Shown here piece by piece: positions 1-8,930 of a stretch of DNA of 64,000 bases (position 1 is its first letter; each line of letters starts with the position of its first letter). The DNA comes from Stenotrophomonas indicatrix. Its GTDB lineage: Bacteria > Pseudomonadota > Gammaproteobacteria > Xanthomonadales > Xanthomonadaceae. Both the position numbers and the translations under genes were made by a program. Below the pieces are notes generated by a model. The model ran no database searches. It saw only the letters and a list, made by a program, of their open reading frames with translations, and was not told where the DNA came from. The DNA is taken from assembly GCA_041545745.1 (NCBI GenBank), contig CP168152.1, positions 4,152,001-4,216,000 of the forward strand, read 5' to 3'.

Positions 1-2184
1 ACTGCGCTGGGCTAGCAAGCGGACTTCGGCCGCCACCACCGCGAAGCTGCGACCCTGCTCGCCTGCACGCGCCGCCTCCACTGCCGCGTTGAGGGCCAGG
101 ATATTGGTCTGGAAGGCGATGCCATCGATCAGCTGGATGATGTCGCCGATGCGCCGCGACGACGCGCTGATGCCGTGCATGGTCGCCACCACCTGGCCGA
201 CCGCAGCGCCGCCGCGCTCGGCAACCTTGGCGGCATCGCGCACCAGTCCGTCAGCACGCCCCGCGGCGTCGGCATTGCGGCCGACGGTGTCAGTCAGCTC
301 ATGCATCGATGCCGCGGTTTCCTCCAGGTTGGCCGCCTGTTGCTCGGTGCGGTGGGACAGATCGTGATGGCCGGCAACGATCTCGCCCACGCCCACATCC
401 AGGCGGACCGTGGCCTGCTGGATGCGGGTGACGATGTGGCCCAGCTGCGCGACGGTGGCGTTGGCATCGTCACGCATGCGGGCGAACACGCCCTGCAGGT
501 CGCCCTCCAGGCGCACGCTCAGGTCGCCGCGTGCCAGTGCGGCCAGCAGCGCCTGCAGATCGCCGAGGTTGGTCTCGAAGGTGGACAGCAGGCGGTTGAT
601 GCTGGTCGACAGCGTGCGCACGAAGCCCTGCTTGCCCTCCAGCGCGATGCGCCCCTGCAGCTCGCCATGCGCCGCCGCGTCGACCAATGCCGCCACTTCG
701 GTTTCCAGCAGTGTCTCCAGCGCGCGGCTGCGCCATTCCACTGCCACGCCGAGGAAGTGGTCGTCCTCGACGATGGCGTTGGCGATCAGCTGATAGCGGG
801 TGCCGGCGTGGCCGATTTCGCGCTCTTCGCGCTGACGGGCACCAATCAGCCCCGCCAGTGCCGGGTGCAGGCGGACCGCGTCGCTGCCAAGCAACGTCTC
901 TGCAGGAAGATCCAGCAGCTGCAGCAGCGCTGGATTGGCGTAGGCCACCTGCCCTTCCGCGTCGACCACCATCAAGCCGGTCTGCGCGCTGTCCAGCGCC
1001 TGCCGCACGCGCGTGTTGCCGCGCGCAACCGCGCGTTCGGTCTCGGTGCGCGCACGCAGGCGTTGCTGCATGTCGACCAGGCGCTGCGCGAGCTGGCCGA
1101 TCTCATCATTGGCGTTGTGCACGCGCAGCGTGGTGTCGAGCCGGTCATCGGCGATATCGCCTGCAAAGCGCAGGGTGTCCTGGATCGGTCGACGCACCGC
1201 GCGCACCACCAGCACCAGACTTGTGATCAGCACACCGGCCACCAGCAGCAGGGTGGCCACGAACAGCACGCTGGCCATCCTTGCACCCGATCGTTGGCGC
1301 AGTTGTGCCTGTTCCAATGCCGCGACCTGGGCCTGCTGGAACGCGGCCAGTGCCGGGCCGACGGCCGCCGCGGTCTCGAGCAGCGACTGCGCCTCCACGT
1401 CCAGGCCGACGCGCGCGGCGGTATAGCCCAGCAACGCGGCCTGGTAGGCTTCCATGCCATTGCGTATGCGGTCCTGCACCTCGGCGGGCAGGCCGGCCAA
1501 TGCCAGGTCGAAGGGCAGCTTTTCTTCGCTGGCACGATCGGCGTGGGTGGAATCGCCATCGAGCAGCAGCAACGCTTCCTGGCGCCGCATCCGCTGCACA
1601 TGCAGGGACATCGCAGGGCGCTCCAGCGCATCCACCTGCGTCTGCAGCGCGTCGGCCGCCTGCTGCAGCTGCGCGGCCAGGCCGGCGTCGCCGCGCCCCA
1701 TCTCATCCACCCGCTCGAACAATGCGGCGATGCCCTGTGAGAAGGCATCGACCGCCTCGGCCATCGCCTGCAGCGCCTTGCGCCGACCCGCATCCATCGG
1801 CATGCCATGCAAGGCCTGCAGGTCCTGCTTCAACATCTGCTGCGTGGCCAGCAACTGGCTACGGTCTGCATCATCGAAACTGCGCGCATACTGGGTCTGC
1901 AGGCGCCGGGCCTCGGCCACCCGCGCTGCCAGCGAAGCAACGCGGTCACTGCCGTGCTGGTAGCTGGCCTGGTCACGGGCCGCCTGCGTGCTCGCATGGC
2001 TGGTCCAGGCGTGGACGGCGGCGATGGTCACCAGGCCCAGGCTGCAGACCAACAAAGTCGCCTTGAGCTTGTCGGCAACGCTGAGCCGATGTGGCTGCAG
2101 CCAGCGCAGCAGGCCAGGCAAACGGGAACGCAACCCGACGACGCGGCTACGCAGGGACCGAAGGTGGGAAACGACGGCCGACAT
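1..2184 (-). CDS. Methyl-accepting chemotaxis protein (3' part outside window)
   Basis: Inner-membrane chemoreceptor that passes ligand or redox signals to CheA/CheW. The 728 codons seen start at ATG 2184. A short cytoplasmic head leads to a first membrane segment around residues 38-58. A roughly 240-residue helical sensor follows, then a second membrane segment ([15 protein letters not shown]), a HAMP-like linker and a PAS-like segment ([20 protein letters not shown]). Last comes the coiled-coil signalling domain, reaching the conserved hairpin tip ([20 protein letters not shown]). The window edge cuts it right after the tip, so the descending helix and any C-terminal pentapeptide are not visible. 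A PAS unit between HAMP and the signalling region suggests more than one input. The ligand cannot be inferred. Confidence 0.93.
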   Translation of the reverse strand, partial: MSAVVSHLRSLRSRVVGLRSRLPGLLRWLQPHRLSVADKLKATLLVCSLGLVTIAAVHAWTSHASTQAARDQASYQHGSDRVASLAARVAEARRLQTQYARSFDDADRSQLLATQQMLKQDLQALHGMPMDAGRRKALQAMAEAVDAFSQGIAALFERVDEMGRGDAGLAAQLQQAADALQTQVDALERPAMSLHVQRMRRQEALLLLDGDSTHADRASEEKLPFDLALAGLPAEVQDRIRNGMEAYQAALLGYTAARVGLDVEAQSLLETAAAVGPALAAFQQAQVAALEQAQLRQRSGARMASVLFVATLLLVAGVLITSLVLVVRAVRRPIQDTLRFAGDIADDRLDTTLRVHNANDEIGQLAQRLVDMQQRLRARTETERAVARGNTRVRQALDSAQTGLMVVDAEGQVAYANPALLQLLDLPAETLLGSDAVRLHPALAGLIGARQREEREIGHAGTRYQLIANAIVEDDHFLGVAVEWRSRALETLLETEVAALVDAAAHGELQGRIALEGKQGFVRTLSTSINRLLSTFETNLGDLQALLAALARGDLSVRLEGDLQGVFARMRDDANATVAQLGHIVTRIQQATVRLDVGVGEIVAGHHDLSHRTEQQAANLEETAASMHELTDTVGRNADAAGRADGLVRDAAKVAERGGAAVGQVVATMHGISASSRRIGDIIQLIDGIAFQTNILALNAAVEAARAGEQGRSFAVVAAEVRLLAQRS

Positions 2185-2386
2185 GACAGACTCCAGGCGG
2201 AAGGACGCACCTGTATCGACCGGTCGCAGAGGAACTTTAGCTCCGGGCTGAATCCGGCCCCGAGCGGCGGGCAGTTGTCGCTGTTGTACCGGCCGTAGGC
2301 GACCGGGGGATGACACCGGCGGGATGCGCTTGACCTCAACCCCGGTTGCGGTATCACAGTGGAGCCCCCTGCCCGTGGTGCCTGCC

Positions 2387-3220
2387 ATGTCCATCGACGT
2401 CCCCCGCTACCTGCAGCGCCTGCAGCTGGATGCCCGGCCTCCGCTCACCCTGGCCGGGCTGACCCTGCTGCAGCAGCGCCACAACGCCCTGCTGCCGTTC
2501 GAGACCCTGACCAGCCTGCTGCGCGACGCGGTGGCGATCGACCTGGACAGCGTCCAGCACAAGCTGCTGCACGCGCAGCGCGGCGGTTACTGCTTCGAAC
2601 TCAATGGCGCGTTCCTGGCGCTGCTGCAGGCCTTGGGCTTCGATGCGCAGCCGCTGAGCGCACGGGTGCTGCTGTCGGCTGTCGATGGCGAACTGACCGC
2701 GCGTACGCACCTGCTCCTTCGGGTGCGTCTGCAGGACGAGGAATGGCTGGTCGATACCGGCTTCGGCAGCCTGACCCCGACCGTACCGCTGCGCCTGCAC
2801 GAGACCGCAGTGCAGGACACACCGCACGAGCGTTACCGCGTGCGGACGCTGGATGATGGCGACTTCATGCTCGCCGCCAAGGCGGGGGATGACTGGCGGG
2901 CACTGTACCGCTTCGACCTGCAGCCACCGGCGCCGATCGACAACGAGGTAGGCAACTGGTACGTGTGCACGCATCCGCAGTCGAGCTTTCCCGGCCAGCT
3001 GCGTGCATCACTGACCGGGCCGGATTGGCGACGCACCATCGGCAGCGGCAACTACACCGAATATCGCCCGGGCCAGGTACCGGCCAAACGCCCGCTGCGC
3101 GAGGTGCAGGACGTGCGCGAGGTGCTGCAGCAGGCCTTCGGCATGCGCCTTCCGGACGATCCGCGATTGGATCCGGCCATCGCCGACTGGCTGCAGCGAT
3201 CGCGCGCCGCGTCCGTGTAG
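2387..3220 (+). CDS. Arylamine N-acetyltransferase
   Basis: Cytosolic enzyme that moves an acetyl group from acetyl-CoA to arylamines and hydrazines by ping-pong chemistry. The 277-residue product has the usual NAT length and triad: Cys69 in RGGYCFELN, His108 in ARTHLLLRV and Asp123 in LVDTGFG. These positions nearly match the well-known Cys69/His107/Asp122 set. The ATG at 2387 is chosen because the family N-terminus ([12 protein letters not shown]) begins there; an in-frame ATG 63 bases upstream would add a low-complexity leader. It is a single gene, convergent with the broken VOC gene downstream. The natural substrate is unknown. Confidence 0.92.
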   Translation: MSIDVPRYLQRLQLDARPPLTLAGLTLLQQRHNALLPFETLTSLLRDAVAIDLDSVQHKLLHAQRGGYCFELNGAFLALLQALGFDAQPLSARVLLSAVDGELTARTHLLLRVRLQDEEWLVDTGFGSLTPTVPLRLHETAVQDTPHERYRVRTLDDGDFMLAAKAGDDWRALYRFDLQPPAPIDNEVGNWYVCTHPQSSFPGQLRASLTGPDWRRTIGSGNYTEYRPGQVPAKRPLREVQDVREVLQQAFGMRLPDDPRLDPAIADWLQRSRAASV

Positions 3221-3251
3221 CACCACGCGATGTTCGGCTGCTGACTCAGGG

Positions 3252-3610
3252 CTATGGGGTGACGGGTGCCTGCTGGGCAATCCGGTTGCCCTCGCTGTCG
3301 CGGATCTCGGCCACCCGCCAGCCAGCGGCCACGGCCGGGCCGAAGCACAGCACCGCGCCGGCCTGCAGGGCACGCTGCACGCTCCGATCCAGATCGTCCA
3401 CGCCCAGGCAGATGCGCGGGCCGTGCTCCGACGGTACGTAGTCGGCGCCGTGCTGGCACCTGCGGCGTCGTCGTTGAACGACAGGTAGGCCATCCGGCAG
3501 TCATGCACGTGGATCGGCGTATCGATATCCACCTGCAGCCGTTACCGGTAGAACGCCATGGCACGCTCCAGGTCGGCGACGGGAACTTCAACGTGCAGGA
3601 TGGGATTCAT
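3252..3610 (-). pseudogene. VOC/glyoxalase-family protein, broken
   Basis: Read from ATG 3610, the sequence begins like a VOC (glyoxalase/bleomycin-resistance/dioxygenase fold) protein: MNPILHVEVPVADLERAMAF. Codon 23 is a TAA stop. The same frame then continues with family-like sequence (HDCRMAYLSFNDDAAGAS) until about 3460. From there the recognisable C-terminal part (HGPRICLGVDDLDRSVQRAL, then EIRDSEGNRIA) lies in another frame and ends at TAG 3252-3254. At least two lesions, a stop and a frameshift, are therefore needed to explain it. Part of the first beta-strand region also looks missing. Assembly error is possible but less likely with two lesions. It would not make a functional protein. 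Confidence 0.8.
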
Positions 3611-3724
3611 GGTGATCAGGCTTGGCGTGCAGGCGGATGAAACACAGGATCGCAGCTCTGCACACCACACGATAACGGCCACAGCTGGCATGCTGGGCAG
3701 CCCGACACCGAGCTGGAACCGCGC

Positions 3725-4441
3725 ATGTCCCTGGCCACTCACCGTCATGCGTTGGCCCCGCTGGGCTTCCTGCGCGTTGCCATCAACCTCGGCAACCCGG
3801 TGCTGGCCCAGGGCGACGCCAATGCACCACGCGGGCCGTCGGTGGATCTGGCCACGGTTCTGGCACAGCGGTTGGGCGTGCAGGCCCACTTCAGTTGCCA
3901 CGATGCGGCCGCATCGGTGGTGGCAGCAGCGAGCGACGATGCGTGGGACCTGGCCTTCCTGGCGGTGGACCCGGCACGCGCTGACCGCATTGCCTTCAGT
4001 GCACCGTATGTGGAAATCGAAGGAACCTACCTGGTGCGCAATGACAGCCCAGCACGGCAGGTTGCAGATCTCGATCACGACGGGCTGCGCATCGCGGTGG
4101 GCCGCGGCGCCGCCTACGATCTGTTCCTCAGCCGTGAACTGCGACAGGCAACGATTGAACGCGCCGATACCTCGGCCGCCGCCATCACCCTGTTCGACCA
4201 GCAGCGGCTGGATGCAGCGGCCGGCGTACGCCAACCCCTGCAGGCCTGGGCACAGGTGCATCCCGGCCATCGCGTGCTGGCAGATCGCTTCACCGTCATC
4301 CAGCAGGCGGTCGCAGCGCCCGTTGCTCGACCCGCAGCGGCGTTGCAGGCACTGTTCGCGGAAGTGGAAGCCATCAAGGCCGGGCCGCTGCTGGGCGAGG
4401 CCTTCGCACGCGCCGGGCAGGCAGTCACGCTGCTGCGCTGA
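3725..4441 (+). CDS. Family-3 solute-binding-like protein without signal peptide
   Basis: The 238-residue product has the two-lobed fold signature of bacterial extracellular solute-binding proteins family 3 (amino-acid ABC transporters): an N-terminal strand (LGFLRVAINLGNPVL), a middle segment (WDLAFLAVDPARADRIAFSAPYVEIEGTYLV) and a C-terminal lobe. Unlike transport proteins it has no visible signal peptide or lipobox. No permease or ATPase gene lies nearby; the next gene is a convergent LysR regulator. It may be a cytoplasmic amino-acid-binding sensor or an enzyme of the cyclohexadienyl-dehydratase-like branch. The start at ATG 3725 has only a weak ribosome site, so a longer N-terminus cannot be fully excluded, but upstream sequence shows no signal peptide. 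Confidence 0.75.
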   Translation: MSLATHRHALAPLGFLRVAINLGNPVLAQGDANAPRGPSVDLATVLAQRLGVQAHFSCHDAAASVVAAASDDAWDLAFLAVDPARADRIAFSAPYVEIEGTYLVRNDSPARQVADLDHDGLRIAVGRGAAYDLFLSRELRQATIERADTSAAAITLFDQQRLDAAAGVRQPLQAWAQVHPGHRVLADRFTVIQQAVAAPVARPAAALQALFAEVEAIKAGPLLGEAFARAGQAVTLLR

Positions 4442-4477
4442 CGCACACGCCACAGCATCGCGCCTGCGCGACGGGCG

Positions 4478-5380
4478 CTATCCCGCGTCGGCGGCCTGCA
4501 TGTGCCGCACATGCTCGGCCGCCTGCGCATGCAGCCATTCGCGGAAGGCCAGGAAACCACGGTGGCGTACCGAGCGCTGCGGGTACACCAGCCAATGCGG
4601 CCATGCGGTTTTCAGGCGCAGGTCCGACAACGCAACCAACTGGCCGGAATCCAGCAGCAGCCGCGCCCGCGTGACCCGCCCCAGTGCAACACCGACGCCG
4701 TCCAGCGCAGCGCGATGGTGGGCTTCGGAATCATCCAGCACCGCCACGAACCGCGCCGGTGGGCGCTGCCCGGTCAGCGCGAACCATGCGCCCCACGCGC
4801 CGTCAGGGTCTCCCAGCAGCGGCCACTGCGCCAACGGTAGGTGGCCGATGCCACCCATGCGCTCGATCAGTGCCGGGCTGGCCATCGGCAGCAGCCATTC
4901 GTCGAACAACGGTTCCACCACCAGTCCCGGCCATTGTCCGCTGCCCAGCCGCAGGGCTGCATCGAACTGCAGTTGCCGGTCGAAGTCGATCAGCCGCTCG
5001 CTCGACTGCAGATTGATTTCGATCTGTGGATGCGCGGCCACGAAGTTGCCCAGTCGTGGCACCAGCCATGCGCTGGCCATCGACGGCACGGCGCTGAGGG
5101 TAAGTACATGCTCTGGCCTCGCGGCGTACGGCTGGAAGGCTTCATTGATCGCATCCAGATGGGGCCCGACCTGATCCAGCAGGCGCTGTCCCTCCAGGGT
5201 CAAGGCCACACCGCGTGCCTGCCGGATCAGCAGCGGCTGGCCCAGGCGTTCCTCGAGCTGGCGCATCTGATGGCTGAGCGCACTGACCGTCAGGTTCATC
5301 GACGCGGCGGCGCGGGACAGGTTGCCCAGGCGTGCGGCAGCGACGAAGCCCTGCAGGGCATGCAGCGGTGGGCGGGACAT
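4478..5380 (-). CDS. LysR-family transcriptional regulator
   Basis: A 300-residue LysR-type regulator. The N-terminal winged helix-turn-helix is typical (LQGFVAAARLGNLSRAAASM, then VSALSHQMRQLEERLGQPLL) and is followed by a type-2 periplasmic-binding-like effector domain. The overall pattern is closest to the GcvA/AmpR-like branch. ATG 5380 is chosen because it starts the conserved helix. An in-frame upstream ATG at 5461 would read through the likely operator and the facing gene's leader. A T-N11-A palindrome at 5385-5401 lies directly upstream, which suggests autoregulation and control of the facing ORF at 5480. The effector is unknown. Confidence 0.92.
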   Translation of the reverse strand: MSRPPLHALQGFVAAARLGNLSRAAASMNLTVSALSHQMRQLEERLGQPLLIRQARGVALTLEGQRLLDQVGPHLDAINEAFQPYAARPEHVLTLSAVPSMASAWLVPRLGNFVAAHPQIEINLQSSERLIDFDRQLQFDAALRLGSGQWPGLVVEPLFDEWLLPMASPALIERMGGIGHLPLAQWPLLGDPDGAWGAWFALTGQRPPARFVAVLDDSEAHHRAALDGVGVALGRVTRARLLLDSGQLVALSDLRLKTAWPHWLVYPQRSVRHRGFLAFREWLHAQAAEHVRHMQAADAG

Positions 5381-5384
5381 AAGT

Positions 5385-5401
5385 CTTGAATTTCTCTCAA
5401 G
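5385..5401. promoter_or_regulatory. LysR-box-like operator (CTTGA-N7-TCAAG)
   Basis: Perfect 5-bp inverted repeat with a 7-base spacer that contains a T-N11-A core, the usual LysR-type recognition pattern. It lies 5 bp from the regulator start and about 80 bp from the facing small ORF, where such operators normally sit. Binding is inferred. Confidence 0.55.
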
Positions 5402-5479
5402 TCGATCTTGCGGAAATGTCGCTTTTTGCGCCCCCCATGCTGCCCGTATCGTGCATTCCACTCAAGTGGAGGCGCAATC

Positions 5480-5674
5480 ATGAACATCTTCAGCGGTCTG
5501 TTGTTCCTGCAGGGGCACGTGACCAACGTTGCCTTGGCCCAGCGTCTGGCCAATCCCGTTCCCGCAGCGCCCGATGCGCGCCGGGCACCGCGGCCGGCCA
5601 ACGTCCCGGCCACCTCGGGAAGTGTCACCCGCCGCGCTGCAGGTGCTCCGGCAACCACGGCTCGGGATCGATAG
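5480..5674 (+). CDS. Small hypothetical protein (64 aa) facing the LysR gene
   Basis: Short ORF starting at ATG 5480 with a good ribosome site (GTGGAGG about 8 bases upstream). The first 25 residues (MNIFSGLLFLQGHVTNVALA) are moderately hydrophobic and the rest is rich in Ala, Pro, Arg and Thr. I recognise no domain. The divergent position across a LysR-type operator suggests it is the regulator's target. Its last 50 bases overlap the convergent gene that ends at 5625. It could be a small membrane-associated or leader protein; no function is proposed. Confidence 0.5.
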   Translation: MNIFSGLLFLQGHVTNVALAQRLANPVPAAPDARRAPRPANVPATSGSVTRRAAGAPATTARDR

Positions 5675-6179
5675 CGAGCGCACGATACGCATCGAGGGCT
5701 TCGCGCAGTGCGACCACACCGACCGGCGTGCGCAGGCTTTCCTCTTCCGGCGCCTGCGCTGCGGCCCAGTCATGCAGCCGGTCCAGACGCTGGACCATCG
5801 CCGCCCGCAGCCACAGCCGCAGCGGATAGGTGTGATAGCCCTGCTGTGCCAGCGCACGTACCGCCTCGGCCAAGGCGGCGTTGGCCCCGCGCACCCATTC
5901 GGTGCGCCCACCGGCCTTGTCCTGCACCGTCATCGGTGCCGGCGCACGATGCAGCTTGAAGGGCCGGCGCAACTGCAGTTCCAGGTCACGCGCATCCCGC
6001 TCGGATTCCGCCTCGACCAGCGCACCCGCTTCCAGATCGAAGAACTCGAACCAGCGCCGATGCAGCGCACTGATCCGGCCCAGCGGATCGCGCGAGAAAC
6101 CAATCTTCGCGTAGTCCTCCCAAGCACAGGGAAAGACGTAGGCGAAGACGCGGCCGTCGATGCGGATGCCTGGCTCCAT
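5625..6179 (-). CDS. GIY-YIG/T5orf172-like domain protein
   Basis: A product of about 184 residues. The N-terminal stretch FAYVFPCAWEDYAKIGFSRD followed by RISALHRRWFEFFDL and ERDARDLELQLRRPF has the layout of the GIY-YIG-like T5orf172/Mug113 group: a tyrosine strand, then K-I-G, an arginine on the first helix, and a later E. This fold is found in nucleases and in proteins of unknown role. The C-terminal half is helical with no known motif. Start is uncertain: ATG 6179 (MEPGIRIDG) fits the domain edge, and an in-frame GTG at 6230 would add 17 residues. It stands alone and divergent from the carboxypeptidase-like gene. Nuclease activity is not assured. Confidence 0.6.
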   Translation of the reverse strand: MEPGIRIDGRVFAYVFPCAWEDYAKIGFSRDPLGRISALHRRWFEFFDLEAGALVEAESERDARDLELQLRRPFKLHRAPAPMTVQDKAGGRTEWVRGANAALAEAVRALAQQGYHTYPLRLWLRAAMVQRLDRLHDWAAAQAPEEESLRTPVGVVALREALDAYRALAIDPEPWLPEHLQRGG

Positions 6180-6263
6180 GACCACAGGATCGCGTGGCGC
6201 GTATTCGCAGGATGTGCAGGTAATGCCCACGGCATGCGCACTTCCGGCTACGCTTGCGCGACC

Positions 6264-7061
6264 ATGTCTTCATCGCACGCCCCTCGCCCGCCCGCGTCAT
6301 CGATCACGATCGATGCCCTCTCCCTCGAGATCCTCCAGCAGCAGCACGCGGAGCTGCGACGACCGCCGGCCTCGCTGACCAAGCTGATGACGGCCTACAC
6401 CGCGTACGACCTGCTCGCGCAGTCGGGCGGTTCGTGGTCGAACACGATCGCCATCGATCCGCGCGACGTACACGAGGTGGCCGACGATGAAACGCGGATG
6501 GGCCTGGTGCCCGGCGAACGCATCGCCCTCGGCAGACTGCTGGAGGGCCTGATGGTGGTTTCCGGCAACGATGCCGCGCTCGCCCTGGCCCGTCACTTGG
6601 CCGGATCGCAGGCGGCGTTCGCGCAGCACATGAACAACCACGCGCGGGCGCTGGGCCTGCACGATACACACTTCATCTCCGCGTCCGGCATCACCACCCC
6701 GGGCCATCTGTCGACCGCACGCGACATGGCGATGCTGGCCGCCCACCTGCTGGCGCGCTACCCGGGTCTGCTGGCGATCACCGCACAGCGCAGCTTCGCG
6801 CACCGCACGCTGCACAAGGCGAACCAGAACGCCCTGCTCGGCGAAAACGGTGTGGATGGCTTGAAGACCGGTTACACCCAGGCTGCGGGATTCTGCCTGG
6901 CGGCCACCGCCCGTCGCAGGTGCGCTGGGCACGCCTTGCCACTGCGCCTGATCAACGTGGTGTTGGGTGCTGATTCCCGTGCGTCGCGCGATGACCAGGT
7001 CCGCGCGCAGCTTGATGCGGGCTTCGCCATCGCCGAGAGGGCCGAGGCCCATCCCGTGTGA
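6264..7061 (+). CDS. D-alanyl-D-alanine carboxypeptidase-like protein (S11 family)
   Basis: Penicillin-binding-protein family enzyme that would trim the terminal D-Ala of peptidoglycan stem peptides. All three active-site motifs are present: SxxK at Ser37-Lys40 (PASLTKLM), SxN in VVSGNDAALALA, and KTG in VDGLKTGYTQAAGFCL. From ATG 6264 the product has 265 residues. The family normally carries a signal peptide and often a C-terminal amphipathic anchor (about 380-400 residues); neither is seen here. ATG 6234 would add ten residues but still no signal peptide. It may be a truncated or cytoplasmic paralogue, or use another export route. Confidence 0.8.
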   Translation: MSSSHAPRPPASSITIDALSLEILQQQHAELRRPPASLTKLMTAYTAYDLLAQSGGSWSNTIAIDPRDVHEVADDETRMGLVPGERIALGRLLEGLMVVSGNDAALALARHLAGSQAAFAQHMNNHARALGLHDTHFISASGITTPGHLSTARDMAMLAAHLLARYPGLLAITAQRSFAHRTLHKANQNALLGENGVDGLKTGYTQAAGFCLAATARRRCAGHALPLRLINVVLGADSRASRDDQVRAQLDAGFAIAERAEAHPV

Positions 7062-7129
7062 CGGGCAGACCGGGCAGACACCAGATGCAATGCGCTCTAT
7101 AGTCCAGCGCCCGAAGGAGTACCCCATCG

Positions 7130-7681
7130 ATGGATCGACGCATCTTGTGCTGGATGCTTGCGCTGTCCTGCATGTTCGCAGCTGCACTCACCCATGCCGG
7201 CGAACTCACTCCTGCCGAGACCGACGCGCTGCAGAGGGATGTGCGATCACTGCTGTCCACGTTCGCCCGCGGCGATACCGATGCCATGATCGCGCGCACG
7301 CATCCCAGCGTGAAGCGGTTTGCCGGCGGCGATGCGGCCTATGCCAAGGCCGCGCGCGATGCGATGAAGACACTCGACGACATGGGCGTGAAGGTCATCC
7401 GCGATGATGTCGGTGAACCGACCCGCACCTATGCTGCCGGCGACGAGGAGGTCTGCTTCGTGCCACGGACCACGGTGTTCACCGTCGACGCGCAGACCGT
7501 GAGAAGCCTCGCCTTCATGGTCGCCATCCGGCACGTCGGTGAAACGCAGTGGCGCTACATCGATGGTGCCGCGATGCAGACGATGCCGGAGCTGCTGCGA
7601 CAGCTGTTGCCGGACCTGCAGCCCGACGTGCCACTGCCACCGGTCAACGTCGAGCAACTCCAGGTCGCTCCGCGCACATGA
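7130..7681 (+). CDS. Secreted hypothetical protein
   Basis: A 183-residue product with a clear Sec signal peptide: arginines at positions 3-4, hydrophobic core LCWMLALSCMFAAALT, and likely cleavage after THA before GELT. The mature part is about 160 residues, helical then strand-rich (VCFVPRTTVFTVDAQTVRSL). It resembles the many small periplasmic proteins of an NTF2-like type, but I cannot assign it to a family. A strong ribosome site (GAAGGAGT at 7113-7120) fixes the start. The gene is monocistronic and ends one base from the convergent TetR gene. Confidence 0.75.
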   Translation: MDRRILCWMLALSCMFAAALTHAGELTPAETDALQRDVRSLLSTFARGDTDAMIARTHPSVKRFAGGDAAYAKAARDAMKTLDDMGVKVIRDDVGEPTRTYAAGDEEVCFVPRTTVFTVDAQTVRSLAFMVAIRHVGETQWRYIDGAAMQTMPELLRQLLPDLQPDVPLPPVNVEQLQVAPRT

Positions 7682-7682
7682 T

Positions 7683-8285
7683 TCAGGTGCTGCGCTTGAC
7701 GATGGCGACGATCACGCGCTCCAGCTCGGCCTCGGCGGCCGCATGTTCCACCGCATCGGCCGCAACCGCTTCAGACAGGGTTTCGGCGGCACCGAGGATG
7801 GCCCAGAGGCCGCTGGCGGGCACGACCTCTCCCGCTGCGAATGGTCCCAGCCACCGCGCGCACTTGTCGATGAAATCCTGCTGATAGCAACGGCGCACCG
7901 CCCGCAGTTCCGGCGATCCCGCCAAGGCGGCGAGGATGTCCTGGATCTCGCTGCCCTGTGACAGCACGCAATCGATGTAGCCCGAGGCGATGGCACGCGC
8001 TCGATCCTTCAGCCGCGCCTTCGCGGCGCCGATACGCTCATCGAAGACCACGGTCTGCCTCTGGTCATAGTCGGCATACAGCGCGGCCAGCAAGCCGTTG
8101 CGGGTTTCGAAGTGGCCGTAGGCCAGCGGTTTGGCGACACCCGCCGCCTCGGCCAGGCGCCCCAGCGTCAGCGCATCGGTGCCCTCTTCGCCGACCAGCG
8201 CCCACGCCACGTCCAGCAGCTGGCGGGCACGCTGTTCGCGGGTCAGGCGGCGACGGAGCTCAGGCACGGCAGGGCTGGAAGGCAA
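7683..8285 (-). CDS. TetR-family transcriptional regulator
   Basis: A 200-residue one-component repressor. The N-terminal helix-turn-helix is typical (TREQRARQLLDVAWALVGEE, then TLGRLAEAAGVAKPLAYGHF) and the C-terminal ligand/dimer domain is helical. The gene follows the quinone reductase with a 9-base gap, so both are probably on one transcript and under the palindrome at 8912-8930. The first codon is taken as TTG 8285, with GTG 8267 as an alternative. There is no ribosome site, which suggests translational coupling to the upstream stop. The likely ligand is an electrophile or quinone-like substrate of the partner enzyme, by inference. Confidence 0.9.
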   Translation of the reverse strand: MPSSPAVPELRRRLTREQRARQLLDVAWALVGEEGTDALTLGRLAEAAGVAKPLAYGHFETRNGLLAALYADYDQRQTVVFDERIGAAKARLKDRARAIASGYIDCVLSQGSEIQDILAALAGSPELRAVRRCYQQDFIDKCARWLGPFAAGEVVPASGLWAILGAAETLSEAVAADAVEHAAAEAELERVIVAIVKRST

Positions 8286-8294
8286 GGGTGATCG

Positions 8295-8891
8295 TCAGGG
8301 CGCGGGGGTTCCGATCTTACGTCCGATGTCCACCGCCGTCTGCAGATGCGTTTCGGCCATGCCGCTGTCGGCATCCAGCAGCAGTGTGGATGACAGCACC
8401 GGCGCTCCGCAGTAATCGAAGATGCCCTGGTCGATCTGGGTCTTCATCGCCTCGCCATAGCCACGCCGGTCGATCATCTGTTGGCCCGCACCGCCCAGCG
8501 CCACCAGATGCACCTGCAACCGCTGCAGCTTCTTTTCCACCTTGCCATCGGCACCTTCGTCATAGGCCCAGCCCTGGGTGAAGACGCGATCGATCCACCC
8601 CTTCAGCAGCGCCGGGAACGACCACCAGTAGAGCGGATAGACCAGCACGAGCGTGTCGGCCACATCCAGCCGTGCGTGCTCGGCGGCCACATCGGCCGGC
8701 AGCGCTGTGGTTCTGCGGAAGAAAGCGTGGTCCTGCGCGTTGAAGCGAGGATCGAAACTTTCCGCCATCAGATCCACGGTGGTGACCGTGTTGCCGGCGT
8801 TGGCGTTGACGATGGCCTCGCCGATCCGCGCAGCGACGGCATGGGTGAGCGAGGCCGGTTCAGGATGTGCCACGACAATATGGGTATGCAT
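8295..8891 (-). CDS. NAD(P)H:quinone oxidoreductase (flavodoxin-like fold)
   Basis: Soluble FMN/FAD-dependent reductase of the NAD(P)H dehydrogenase (quinone) / KefF / MdaB superfamily, which reduces quinones by two electrons and protects against redox cycling. The start MHTHIVVAHPEPASLTHAV gives the first strand and phosphate-binding turn. LVLVYPLYWWSFPALLKGWI is the family hallmark that forms the flavin and substrate pocket, followed by DRVFTQGWAY. ATG 8891 gives 198 residues, close to the family's usual length. Located first in an operon with a TetR repressor and preceded by a 19-bp palindrome, it is probably inducible. Confidence 0.88.
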   Translation of the reverse strand: MHTHIVVAHPEPASLTHAVAARIGEAIVNANAGNTVTTVDLMAESFDPRFNAQDHAFFRRTTALPADVAAEHARLDVADTLVLVYPLYWWSFPALLKGWIDRVFTQGWAYDEGADGKVEKKLQRLQVHLVALGGAGQQMIDRRGYGEAMKTQIDQGIFDYCGAPVLSSTLLLDADSGMAETHLQTAVDIGRKIGTPAP

Positions 8892-8911
8892 GATGGGGCT
8901 CTGATGTTCAC

Positions 8912-8930
8912 TAGTTACCAATGGTAACTA
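8912..8930. promoter_or_regulatory. Palindromic operator TAGTTACC-AAT-GGTAACTA
   Basis: Perfect 8-bp inverted repeat with a 3-base centre, 20 bp upstream of the quinone reductase start. Size and placement fit a TetR-family dimer site controlling the reductase-regulator pair. No other perfect palindrome of this kind was noticed near these genes. Confidence 0.65.

Noticed and set aside
5529..6263. N-terminal extension of the carboxypeptidase-like gene reaching back to 5529
   Set aside because: It runs antisense through the GIY-YIG-like gene and shows no domain; ATG 6264 or 6234 is adjacent to the family fold.
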